In this document: positions 15,843-24,666 of the stretch, one piece after another
Position numbering within the stretch: position 1 is the first letter of the stretch
Layout of the letters: each line of letters begins with the position of its first letter
NCBI GenBank assembly: GCA_964420285.1
Contig: CAYQTE010000001.1
Span: 1-64,000, forward strand
Reading direction: 5' to 3'
From: CAYQTE01 sp964420285
GTDB lineage: Bacteria > Planctomycetota > Phycisphaerae > Tepidisphaerales > Tepidisphaeraceae
DNA length: 64,000 bases
The notes under the pieces: generated by a model
Database searches by the model: none
What the model was told of the DNA's origin: nothing
The model's input: only the letters and a program-made list of their open reading frames with translations
Made by a program: the position numbers and the translations under genes

Positions 15843-17609
15843 TTATTGAACCACGCCCTCGATCTGGGCGACCTTGGCGATTTCCTCGGCCGTGGTGATT
15901 CCGGCCAGCACCTTGAGCCGGCCGTCGGCCAGAAGGCTCTTCATTCCGCCGGCGAGTGCGGCCTTGCGGATTTTGTTGGTGGGCGCGCGCTCGAAGGCCA
16001 GGGCGCGCAGTTCGTTGTTCATCAGCATAAGCTCGAAGACTCCCTTGCGTCCGCGGAAGCCGGTCATGGAACAATACTCGCATCCCTTGGGTTTGCAGAC
16101 GTTCTTGTCCTTGGCATCCGCCAGGCTGATGCCGCACAGCCGCAGCCAGGTCGGGTCCGGGTCTTTGTCAGGGACTTTGCACTTGGGACAGAGGATGCGG
16201 ATCAGGCGCTGGGCCATGACGGCCTGAATCGAACTGGCGACCAGGAAGGGTTTGATGCCCATGTCGATCAGGCGCGTGATGGCGCCGGGGGCGTCGTTGG
16301 TGTGCAGGGTGCTGAAGACCAGGTGGCCGGTCAGTGCCGCCTGAATCGCAACCTCGGCCACTTCCTTATCGCGGATTTCGCCGACCAGAATGATGTTGGG
16401 CGCCTGGCGCAGCATGGCGCGGAGAATCTTGGCAAAGGTCAGCCCGATCGCCTCCTTCACCTGGCATTGATTGATGCCGACGAAGTTGTATTCGACGGGG
16501 TCTTCGGCCGTGATGATCTTGCGGTCGGGGCGGTTCAATTCGTTGAGTGCGCCGTAGAGGGTGGTGGTTTTGCCCGAACCGGTGGGGCCGGTGACAAGGA
16601 AGATGCCATTGGGCCGGCGGATGACCTTCTGGAAGATCTTGTAGTCTTCCTCCTCGAAGCCCAGGTTGGTGACGCCGATGCGAACGCTTTCGGGGCGCAG
16701 AATACGCAACACCACCGATTCGCCGTGATAGGCCGGCAAAGTGCTCACGCGGAAGTCGATGCCCTGTTTGTCGACGATCATCTTGATACGGCCATCCTGG
16801 GGGAGGCGTTTCTCGGAGATATCGATGCCGGCCATGATCTTGATGCGGCTGATGAGAGGGCCTTTCATCTTGAGGGGGATGCGGTCGCGTTCGATGCACT
16901 CGCCGTCGATGCGGTAGCGGACGCGGACGCGGTCCTTCATGGGCTCGATGTGAATATCCGAGGCGCGGTTGCGGCAGGCTTCGGCGATCATGGCCTGGAC
17001 GAGTTTGATAATGGGCGCCTGGGTGGCGTCAGCGGCGCCGCCGCCGTCGGCAAGGCTGTCCTGGTCGATCGACTTGTCGATGGAGCGATCGACGGATTTA
17101 TCCAGCGACTTGTCGAGCGAATCGCGGAGGCGGTCGATGGTGCGGTCCATCGTCTTGTCGATGGTGGTGGTCGAGGTGGTGCTGAACAGCTCGTCGATGA
17201 TCGACTTGATGCGGTTCTTGGGCGCAAGAACGGTTTTGAATTCCTTGTTGAGACGGAATCGCAGAATGTCGAGCATTTCCAGATCGAGCGGATCGTGGAT
17301 GGCGATTTTGAGCTTGCTGCCGTCTTTCCCGATGGGCAGGATGAGATATTTCCGCATGAGATCGTCGGGAACGGTGTTGACGATGTCGGGTGGGACGGAA
17401 TTTTTGTCAAGATCGACGTATTCCATGTTGTGCTGCGTGGCCAGCGCCTTACAGACGTTGCTCTCGGAGCACAATTTCAGATCGATCAGGGCCTCGCCGA
17501 TGCGCAGGCTTTTGGCCTTGCCGTGTTCCAGGGCCTTGGCCACCTCTTTGGTCGAGATAATTCCCCATTCAACAAGCAATTCCCCTAGTTTGCGCTGCTG
17601 GCGTGCCAT
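15843..17609 (-). CDS. Second PilB/GspE assembly ATPase with tetrapeptide-repeat linker, 588 aa
   Basis: The domain order is MshEN (residues 1-140, KLGELLVEWGIISTKEVAKAL), an unusual linker (147-184), then the T2SSE catalytic domain. Walker A is GPTGSGKTTT (341-350), with ITAEDPVEY, IILVGEIRDKE and FSTLHTNDAPGA following. Zinc cysteines are present (CPKCKV and CEYCSM). The linker is a run of four-residue units of the form (S/T)-(I/L/V/M)-D-(K/R), such as TIDK, TMDR, LDKS and IDKS; it takes the place of an ordinary flexible linker between the MshEN and catalytic domains. This is the promoter-proximal gene of the minus-strand pilus set. The paralogue at 12447 lacks the repeat linker but has a long disordered N-terminus instead. 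Confidence 0.93.
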   Translation of the reverse strand: MARQQRKLGELLVEWGIISTKEVAKALEHGKAKSLRIGEALIDLKLCSESNVCKALATQHNMEYVDLDKNSVPPDIVNTVPDDLMRKYLILPIGKDGSKLKIAIHDPLDLEMLDILRFRLNKEFKTVLAPKNRIKSIIDELFSTTSTTTIDKTMDRTIDRLRDSLDKSLDKSVDRSIDKSIDQDSLADGGGAADATQAPIIKLVQAMIAEACRNRASDIHIEPMKDRVRVRYRIDGECIERDRIPLKMKGPLISRIKIMAGIDISEKRLPQDGRIKMIVDKQGIDFRVSTLPAYHGESVVLRILRPESVRIGVTNLGFEEEDYKIFQKVIRRPNGIFLVTGPTGSGKTTTLYGALNELNRPDRKIITAEDPVEYNFVGINQCQVKEAIGLTFAKILRAMLRQAPNIILVGEIRDKEVAEVAIQAALTGHLVFSTLHTNDAPGAITRLIDMGIKPFLVASSIQAVMAQRLIRILCPKCKVPDKDPDPTWLRLCGISLADAKDKNVCKPKGCEYCSMTGFRGRKGVFELMLMNNELRALAFERAPTNKIRKAALAGGMKSLLADGRLKVLAGITTAEEIAKVAQIEGVVQ

Positions 17610-17952
17610 GAAGCGGTCCTTGGTTCGGCCGGGGTATCGTCAAAAGCGAGCCGGTGGATCAACCCTTAGGCTCGCGCACCGAAATACTACTGTTCAGAGC
17701 GGGCGGTGGTTCGGGTTCGGTTTGTGGTTCCTTTGGCCAGGTTCGCCTGGCAACTGGGCTGGGGAACGGCCGGAACTCCAAAACTTCTGCCGGCTCACGC
17801 AAGGCAGTCTACCGTGAAGTGGCGTTGAATCTCAAGCGCAAAACCGGCGCGATTAGGGAATCGAGCGGAATGCCGGCGGGGCTGGCATGGCCGGAATTGG
17901 CAAATTAGCGAAAAATGGACGTTTGACCGGCGGGTCGGCGGTCACGCGGCGG
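17610..17952. other. Intergenic, no feature identified
   Basis: 343 bp between the 3' end of the 621-aa membrane gene and the 5' end of the second PilB gene. It should contain the promoter of the pilus operon on the minus strand, but no convincing -35/-10 pair was found by eye. No repeat copy or RNA-like fold stands out. Confidence 0.4.
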
Positions 17953-19818
17953 TCACTTCAATCCCGCATTACTCCGCGCTCTCCGCCAAAGGTCCCCGCA
18001 GGAAACCCACAAGAAGACGCACGCACATGCGATGACCGCCCAGGAAAGGCCGGGGCTCAGCGGCGTAAGGATATGAACCAGCGTCGGACTGGCCGATGCA
18101 TCCAACCTGTAGGCGAGTATCTGTTGCAGGGTCAGAGCCGAAAAGAAAAGCGACACGAGCAGCATGCCCACGCTCTGGCCCACGCAAATGGCGCCCACGC
18201 CGGCGATGAACACCGGGTATCGCGGCCCCATTTGCGGGCAGATCGTGTAAAACAAAACCCACGGCAACACCAGCGCCACCAGGAAGTTGAGGTTTCCCTG
18301 ACGCCATTGCCGGCCGATCGCCGCGCCGGCGACCAGCAGCAGGACGAAGAACGAACCCATCAGCAATTGCCTCATATCCACCGGAATCGGCTCCGTGGGC
18401 AGGCCGTGCATCATCGCCGGCGGGATGGTGAATACCACTGCGTGGAGATTCTCCCAACCATAGGAATACTGCAATACGGCCGGCAGATTGCTGACGGAGC
18501 CGACCGTCATTTCGGGGAATCGCTCGGTGCCATAGCGAAAACCCGTGTCCCACCACACCGTGCTGGCGCCGAAGAAAGGCATGCAGCCCAGGAGGCAGGC
18601 GGCCGTCGCCAGCGCCAGGAGATACCGAAGGCTGGACCAGCGGAGAAACCAGAAAAGGCATGCCAGCCCGATGGCCGCAACGAACGTGATGGCGCACATG
18701 CGAACGCCGCCGCCGAGCATGGCCGGCAAGGAGATCACCGCGATGGCAGCGATGGCGGGGATCAGGAACCATGACTTCGCCAGTCGACGGTGCAAGGGGC
18801 CGCGAAGACCTGTTGCCATCAGCAATCCCAGCGAGCCCGCCACCCACGCCAGGGCCGGGCGGTTCACCAGACGCACGTGCTCATGGAGGTCAGGACGCAC
18901 AGTGAGCATCCATCCGCTGACCACCAGGGCAAACGCCAGTGCGAAACCGCAGATCCACCGCAAGGCGCACCCCGGCCGAGCCGCGGCCAGAGGCCAGACA
19001 ATGAACACGGCGGCGGAGAAACTCAACTGGCCCTGGAGGTGAACTCCGATGCCCAGCAGCAGGCCGGCGATGAACCAGCGATCCCACAGGCACAACAATG
19101 CGGCCCAAAGATAAACCGGCGGCGCCCAGACGTTTGCGCTGGGCCAGCCGTGCCCGACGATCGCCACGCCCGGATCGAACCACGCGCACAGAAATGCCGC
19201 GGTTGCCGGCAGCAGTCCAAGCCAGGGATCGGGGCCGCCCTGGCCGGAGGCAAGTGCGGTTCCCGGCCTGTACCGCGTCCACCAATAGACGATCAGAAAC
19301 GCCGCCGCCGCGCCGAACCACTCGAAAGTGGTGCTGAAGCCCATCAGGAAGGCGTTATAGCGAATGTCGGCCACCCAGTGGCGCGGAGTCCGATCCACCG
19401 CGCGCTCCCATGCCATCCACGCTTCGTAAGTCAGCAATCGCAGAGGCGGGTAATCGAGCCTGTCATCTTCCGGCGGATTGCGGGCCAGTTCATCCTCGTA
19501 GACGTTGAGCCAGCCGGCCTGAAGCGCCTCGGCGCCGAACCGCTGGTTTCGCTGAATGTCGAACACCATGCGGACCGGGTCGGCGGCGTTCCATGTCCAG
19601 CGCCGATAGCCGGTCCCGAGAATGGTCATCCAGGCCAGGAAACACCCGACCAGCAACAGCGGCCAATTCCCGCGCCACCAGGAAACAGACCAGATGTTGA
19701 TGCGACGGATTGTGGACCACATGCGCGGTTGTTCTGAAAGACCCGGCGGTCGCAACAGGCGGCGGAATGCCGGCACGAGAGATCGCCGGGTCCATGATAA
19801 GCTCTTATCGCTCGCCAC
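17953..19818 (-). CDS. Large polytopic membrane protein, possible GT-C glycosyltransferase-like, 621 aa
   Basis: The protein has about 12 hydrophobic helices spread over its length. The first (LLLVGCFLAWMTILGT) is followed by a periplasmic-type loop with EALQAGWLNVYEDELARNPP and LDYPPLRLLTYEAWMAWER. That loop, an acidic patch followed by DYPPLRL before the next helix, resembles the first loop of bacterial GT-C enzymes and other membrane proteins with similar topology, but the assignment is tentative. The GTG start at 19818 overlaps the 3' end of the small upstream gene by 14 bp; ATG 19722 is the alternative. Together with the 1653-3143 gene it makes two such proteins in the window. Confidence 0.6.
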   Translation of the reverse strand: MASDKSLSWTRRSLVPAFRRLLRPPGLSEQPRMWSTIRRINIWSVSWWRGNWPLLLVGCFLAWMTILGTGYRRWTWNAADPVRMVFDIQRNQRFGAEALQAGWLNVYEDELARNPPEDDRLDYPPLRLLTYEAWMAWERAVDRTPRHWVADIRYNAFLMGFSTTFEWFGAAAAFLIVYWWTRYRPGTALASGQGGPDPWLGLLPATAAFLCAWFDPGVAIVGHGWPSANVWAPPVYLWAALLCLWDRWFIAGLLLGIGVHLQGQLSFSAAVFIVWPLAAARPGCALRWICGFALAFALVVSGWMLTVRPDLHEHVRLVNRPALAWVAGSLGLLMATGLRGPLHRRLAKSWFLIPAIAAIAVISLPAMLGGGVRMCAITFVAAIGLACLFWFLRWSSLRYLLALATAACLLGCMPFFGASTVWWDTGFRYGTERFPEMTVGSVSNLPAVLQYSYGWENLHAVVFTIPPAMMHGLPTEPIPVDMRQLLMGSFFVLLLVAGAAIGRQWRQGNLNFLVALVLPWVLFYTICPQMGPRYPVFIAGVGAICVGQSVGMLLVSLFFSALTLQQILAYRLDASASPTLVHILTPLSPGLSWAVIACACVFLWVSCGDLWRRARSNAGLK

Positions 19819-20053
19819 CCCAGCGCCATCGCGGCGGTTCGCCCTTCAAATAGCAGATGGCTGCAAGGACGATCACCATGGTCGCCATGAAGACAGCAAA
19901 CAGCGGTATGTTTGTGCGCGAAAGCCAGATGCTGCCCGGGATAACCATGCCCACCCAAACCACCATCACCACCCAACCCTGCCAGGTGAGCGGCAGACCC
20001 CAACCCCAACCGTAACGTTTGGCGCGAAACCAATAGGCTTTTGGATCACTCAT
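19805..20053 (-). CDS. Small two-helix membrane protein, RYGWGWG family, 82 aa
   Basis: The start at ATG 20053 gives MSDPKAYWFRAKRYGWGWG, followed by LPLTWQGW, then two transmembrane helices (VVMVVWVGMVIPGSIWL and FAVFMATMVIVLAAICYL) and a basic tail. Short proteins with this W-rich opening (AKRYGWGWGLPxTWQGW) occur widely in bacteria as uncharacterised inner-membrane proteins; the similarity is recalled and was not searched. The frame extends upstream to 20095, but that part lacks a Shine-Dalgarno and the family motif. It overlaps the large membrane protein gene, so the two are probably translated together. Confidence 0.75.
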   Translation of the reverse strand: MSDPKAYWFRAKRYGWGWGLPLTWQGWVVMVVWVGMVIPGSIWLSRTNIPLFAVFMATMVIVLAAICYLKGEPPRWRWGGER

Positions 20054-20114
20054 CGAATTCCCGTCACAAGGACACAAGGCCACGCGATACGTCACGTCAA
20101 CCGCCGCCCGGCGT

Positions 20115-21416
20115 TCAGCTTCCAGTCAGTTCGATCGTTGCCGAACTCCTGACGTTGTTCCGGATATACATGACCTGCACCTTTCCCTCCTTCACCGGCA
20201 AGCGCGGCAGCACGCCCGACAGATCGTTCAAACTCGCGATTGGAAACTGCAAAATCCGCACGATCACGTCACCGGTCTTCAGGCCCGCCAGATCGGCCGG
20301 GCTGTTGGCCACCACGTCCGTCACCAGCAGGCCGGTTTCCTGGTTCAATTTGTGGGCCTCGGCCAAAATGGGCGTCAGCGCGACGATTTCCAGACCCAGG
20401 CGGTCTTTTGTTTCAACGACCGCTTCCGGAAGCGCCGCATCTTTCACCGCCAGTGTTTCGGTCTTTCCGTCCACGTACGCCACCTTGAGCGGCTCTCCCG
20501 ACTTGGCTTGCAGCAGGATCGCATAGGCATCGACGATGTCGTGCGGCGATTTCCCGTTGATGCTCTTGATGGCCCGGCCGCTGGAATCGACGATCGTGCT
20601 GGTGATGGTGGCCGGCTCCTTGCTCGTGATCTTCTCTTTGGGATGCAGCGGCAGGTCGAGTTTGCCGGCGGTCATGGGATCCATGAGCGTCGGGATCAGA
20701 TCGCGCAGCTTGTCGATGGGGATGGCAAACCCGATGTTCTGGGCGTCGGATCGGATCGCGCAGTTGATGGCGATGACCTGCCCGTAGGCATTGAGAAGCG
20801 GCCCGCCGCTGTTGCCCGGATTGATCGCCGCGTCCGTCTGCACCAGGTCCGCCAGAACCACCTGATCGTTGTCATCCTTGAGGTCGCGATGCACCGCCGA
20901 CACGATCCCCGTGCTCACGCTGTTGTCAAACCCCATCGGATTGCCCACCGCGATGACCGGCTCGCCGATCATCAGGTCGTTCGAATCGCCCAGGTCGATG
21001 GCCTGAAACGGCTTATCGCTGTGGATGCGCAAAACCGCCAGATCGGAGTTGGGGTCGCGGTTAAGCAGATCGGCGGGGAATTTCCGGCCGTCGGGCAATT
21101 CGACGATGATCTTGCGTGCCTTCTCGACGACGTGGTTATTCGTCACCACATACCCATCCGGATGGACGATGATCCCGCTTCCCAGGGCATCGGCGCGGAG
21201 AACCTGCTGCCCGCCCCGGCCCGAGCGGAACCCCCCGCGCGAAATCACTTCCTGCTCGGTGGCCGTGATCGTTACCACCGCGTCCTTGGTCTTCTGCACC
21301 ACTTCAACGGTGACGGTCTTGCGGAGATTGATCTCCGGCGGGTCCGCCGCCAGCAAGGCGGTTTGCATCACCAACAGAAAAACAGCCGCCAACCCGACCC
21401 GTCTGGATTTACACAT
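20115..21416 (-). CDS. HtrA/Deg-family serine endoprotease, secreted, with PDZ domain, 433 aa
   Basis: Periplasmic or envelope protein-quality-control protease. A signal peptide (LAAVFLLVMQTALLA, cleavage near LAAD) is followed by a trypsin-like domain with all three catalytic residues visible: His95 in TNNHVV, Asp125 in NSDLAVL and Ser203 in GNSGGPL. A linker of about 60 residues is followed by a segment containing SINGKSPHDIVDAY and then a C-terminal PDZ domain (about 345-430; GLLVTDVVANSPADLAGLKTGDVIV). ATG 21416 has GGAG 8 nt upstream. The gene is transcribed away from the GH2 gene located upstream of it and shows no operon partner. Confidence 0.92.
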   Translation of the reverse strand: MCKSRRVGLAAVFLLVMQTALLAADPPEINLRKTVTVEVVQKTKDAVVTITATEQEVISRGGFRSGRGGQQVLRADALGSGIIVHPDGYVVTNNHVVEKARKIIVELPDGRKFPADLLNRDPNSDLAVLRIHSDKPFQAIDLGDSNDLMIGEPVIAVGNPMGFDNSVSTGIVSAVHRDLKDDNDQVVLADLVQTDAAINPGNSGGPLLNAYGQVIAINCAIRSDAQNIGFAIPIDKLRDLIPTLMDPMTAGKLDLPLHPKEKITSKEPATITSTIVDSSGRAIKSINGKSPHDIVDAYAILLQAKSGEPLKVAYVDGKTETLAVKDAALPEAVVETKDRLGLEIVALTPILAEAHKLNQETGLLVTDVVANSPADLAGLKTGDVIVRILQFPIASLNDLSGVLPRLPVKEGKVQVMYIRNNVRSSATIELTGS

Positions 21417-21622
21417 GACGTCGCTCCAGTAAGTTCAATCCCGCCCAACCAGCCTGCCGACGCATTATCGACCGAACATTATACCCCTGCCAAATGCAAA
21501 TGATGAAGGCAAATTCCCTGGGGCGGGTCATATTCTTGCCGTCGGGCACGGTGATCCGGCCCCACTCAGGCGTGGGCGGGCAGCCGGGCGAGAGACGTTG
21601 CGCAACTGTGAGATTCTCCTCG

Positions 21623-24577
21623 TTATTTGGCGTTGGCCGCCACGCGCAGGCGGAAGCCGCCGGTGAGGGGCGCTGTTTTCGTGAGGCGGATGTCGTCGCC
21701 GGTGACATCCCGACCGGTCGAGGCAATGCCGCTGCTGAGGAACAGCACGACGCCGTTGGCATCGACCCGGCCATGCACGTGCAGGGGTTTGCCGGCCGCC
21801 AGAGCGACGAGGCTGTTATTGCCGGGGCCGGACAGGTTCAGCCAGTGGATATCGCGCCGGGAGGAACTGAATGCACTGTCCGCGCAGGCGATGGAGCCCT
21901 GGGGATTGGCGATGTGGTCGGCCGGATATTCGGTGAAAAGGCCCTCGCTGAGCCACGACATCCGATTGGTGGCGGACGGGAGCAGGAACCGCAGGCCGGA
22001 TTCCCGCGCCGTGGCGTCGGCGGCCTTCCAGGCCAGATTCCATGTGACATCCGCCTGGGCGTCGGGGCTGATGTCCAGCGTGTAGGTGAGTTGGCCCTTG
22101 AGTTCCTCGGAGCCGGCCAGGTAGACATCGGCGGTCACCGACACCTTGGCGTCGGCGCTGGCACCATCCATTGTGGCAGTGACGGCGATGTTGCGGTATT
22201 GCGGCGGCTGGTTGCTGCTGACGGGGGTCGGGCCACGGCCACGCGCCCCCCCACCGCCGGGCGCGCTGCTGGCGGGGAGAGATTCGCCGAGGTTGAGGAC
22301 GGGACCGCCAATGATCACATCCTGATCGCCGGCGCGCCAACCGGTGATCTGGCCGGTGTGCTTGTCCAAAGTCAGTTGCGTACCGGCGGTCTGCACGATG
22401 ACATTCTGGTCGGTTTGGGTTAGCCGGACGGACCCGGCGGCCGCGAGTGCGGCCGGTGCGGCGGGGCCGGCGTAGCCTTTCACTTTCAAGCGGGCCGCGT
22501 AGATGCTCCGGCCGTCAGGATGGATGAACTCCACGCGCAGCGTATCCATGCCGGCGGTGGCGGGGAACTTGGCATTGACGGTGGACCGCGGTTTGGCGGC
22601 GACTTGGCTTTCGCCGCTGGCCAGTTGCTTCTCGCCCGACAAAGCCTGCCAGCGGCAGGTCAGCTCGGAAAGATCGGTAAACGAATAGCGGTTCTGGATC
22701 GGCACGACGCATTGGCCGCCGGATGGGTCAACCTCGCGGGCGGCGGTCGTCACCGGGCTGTAGACCATCTTGAGATTCCAATAGCGATTGGGCTTGATCT
22801 GGCGATCGGCGGTGACAGCGCCACCCCCGCCGGAGAGTCGCATCCCGGTCGCCAGGTCAATGCCTCTTGCGCCAGGGCTGGGGATGGACCAGCGCTGGGG
22901 GAACTTGTCGTACAGGTTCTGTTCCTGCCATTCCCAGATAAACGCGCCGGTGATGCCGTCGGAGGACCAGATCGGCGCCCAATTGTCGGCCAGGATCTGG
23001 CCCCAGGGATCCTCGATGCCGCCGATCTCGGTATAGATGGCGGGAATCTTGGCCCGGTTGGGGCTGTTCAGCATCGACTTCATCTGTGGAACGGGAGGAT
23101 AATGGTAATCGTCAAAGTCGGTTTTGGGATTCTGACCCATGTTCGTCTGGGAGATCAGGGCCAGGCGCGTCGAATCGTTGGCCTTCACGTAGTCGAATTC
23201 GGCCTGATTGTTGATGCCGTAGCTGCTTTCATTGCCGCAGCTCCAGGCGACGACGCAGGCGCGGTTCTTGTCGCGATTGAGCGTGTCTTTGGAGCGGAAA
23301 ACATAGGCCCAGGTGCGCGTGGCGTCGTGAATTTCGCTGGCCACCCAGCAGGAGGGAATCTCGTCCAGCACGTAGAAACCTGCCTCGTCGCACAGCTCCA
23401 GGAACCGTTCGGCATCGTTGTAGTGGCTGGTGCGAACCGCGCTGACATTTGCGGCCTTCATCAGGGCAATGTCGGTTTTCCAGCACTGCTCGGTAAGGGC
23501 GTGGCCGTAGGGAGAAAACTCCTCATGCCGGCAGACGCCGGTGAATTTGACGGGCACGCCGTTGACCGTGCATGCTCCGGCTTTGATCTCGACCTTGCGA
23601 AAGCCGATGCGGTCCTGAACCCGCTCGACGACCGTCTGGTTGTCATCCGACAGGCGATAGAACACGTAATACAGATTCGGCTTCTCCGCCGACCAGAGCC
23701 TGGGCGCGGTCACCAGGGCAGAGAGTGAAACCGTGGCCGAGCCATCCGTGCCGATGTCGCCGGCTTGGCTCATCGCGGGGATGGCCACTTGGCTGCCGTC
23801 GAGGGAATAGAGATCACCGGTGAGCACGAAATGCGCCCCGGCCGGGCCGACGATGCGGACCGTGCTCTTGAGCGTGGCATCCTTGTATTGGGAATCCAGA
23901 TCGGTGACTACGGTGAGATCGTCCACATGCAACTGCGGAAGAGCGACCAGATACGTCTCGCGGTAGATGCCGCCGAGGCACCAGAAATCGCCGTGATCCA
24001 GCGATGCGGATGAGGTGTTCTTGTAAAGGCGGACGGCGAAGTTGTTGCTCTGGCCGGGCTTGATGGCTTTGGTAATGTCGATATCGAACGCTGTGAAACC
24101 GCTCTCGTGGTAGCCGCAGCGCTGGCCGTTGACGAAGACCTCAGCGCCGTCGTAGGCGCCATCGAAATGCCAGAGGACTTTCTGGCCGGCGAAGGTGGCC
24201 GGGACATCCATGGTGCGGCGATAGAGGCCGATGTCATCGGACAATCTGCCTGAGCGTTCCTGGTAGGTGGGGATGGAGAATCCTTCGATTTCCCAATTGG
24301 CCGGAACGGGGATGTTGCTCCAGTCGGCGGCATTGGCATCGGCGGAAACGAAATCGGGGATGGCGGCGCCCGCCGGCAATTCACCGCGTACGGCCGGGCT
24401 GACGCCATGATCGAGTTTGAATCGCCAGGTGCCGGTCATCGGCAGCACGGCGAGATTTCCCGGCCGCAGACGATCGACGGGCACGGGCGCATTGCCCGGC
24501 ACGGGAACCGGCGCGGCCAGCACAACGGCCGAAAGACAGAGACAGGAAACGAAAGCCACAAGACCACGTCCGACCAT
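21623..24577 (-). CDS. Secreted GH2 beta-galactosidase-type glycoside hydrolase, 984 aa
   Basis: A signal peptide (LVAFVSCLCLSAVVLAAPVP) is followed by the GH2 sugar-binding domain (WSNIPVPANWEIEGF, YRRTMDVP, LWHFDGAYDGAEVFVNG), an immunoglobulin-like domain, and the TIM barrel. The acid/base is Glu450 in WSCGNES and the likely nucleophile is Glu517 in IYTEIGG. The C-terminal ~250 residues resemble the beta-galactosidase small-chain domain (TLDKHTGQITGWRAGDQDVI). LacZ-type length and five-domain order are retained, but secretion implies action on external polysaccharide or oligosaccharide. It lies 89 bp downstream of the GH29 gene on the same strand, so both probably belong to one transcript. 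Confidence 0.9.
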   Translation of the reverse strand: MVGRGLVAFVSCLCLSAVVLAAPVPVPGNAPVPVDRLRPGNLAVLPMTGTWRFKLDHGVSPAVRGELPAGAAIPDFVSADANAADWSNIPVPANWEIEGFSIPTYQERSGRLSDDIGLYRRTMDVPATFAGQKVLWHFDGAYDGAEVFVNGQRCGYHESGFTAFDIDITKAIKPGQSNNFAVRLYKNTSSASLDHGDFWCLGGIYRETYLVALPQLHVDDLTVVTDLDSQYKDATLKSTVRIVGPAGAHFVLTGDLYSLDGSQVAIPAMSQAGDIGTDGSATVSLSALVTAPRLWSAEKPNLYYVFYRLSDDNQTVVERVQDRIGFRKVEIKAGACTVNGVPVKFTGVCRHEEFSPYGHALTEQCWKTDIALMKAANVSAVRTSHYNDAERFLELCDEAGFYVLDEIPSCWVASEIHDATRTWAYVFRSKDTLNRDKNRACVVAWSCGNESSYGINNQAEFDYVKANDSTRLALISQTNMGQNPKTDFDDYHYPPVPQMKSMLNSPNRAKIPAIYTEIGGIEDPWGQILADNWAPIWSSDGITGAFIWEWQEQNLYDKFPQRWSIPSPGARGIDLATGMRLSGGGGAVTADRQIKPNRYWNLKMVYSPVTTAAREVDPSGGQCVVPIQNRYSFTDLSELTCRWQALSGEKQLASGESQVAAKPRSTVNAKFPATAGMDTLRVEFIHPDGRSIYAARLKVKGYAGPAAPAALAAAGSVRLTQTDQNVIVQTAGTQLTLDKHTGQITGWRAGDQDVIIGGPVLNLGESLPASSAPGGGGARGRGPTPVSSNQPPQYRNIAVTATMDGASADAKVSVTADVYLAGSEELKGQLTYTLDISPDAQADVTWNLAWKAADATARESGLRFLLPSATNRMSWLSEGLFTEYPADHIANPQGSIACADSAFSSSRRDIHWLNLSGPGNNSLVALAAGKPLHVHGRVDANGVVLFLSSGIASTGRDVTGDDIRLTKTAPLTGGFRLRVAANAK

Positions 24578-24666
24578 AGATTCCTCCTCGATTGCGAATT
24601 GCGGGAGGAAGTATAGCGCCGGACGCGCGCTTGCCGCAAGGGTTTGCCATCAAACCTCGGACACGC

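Noticed and set aside
14373..17588. Large plus-strand frames opposite pilT and the second PilB
   Set aside because: Same cause: antisense frames of highly conserved minus-strand genes, with no start signals or domain motifs.
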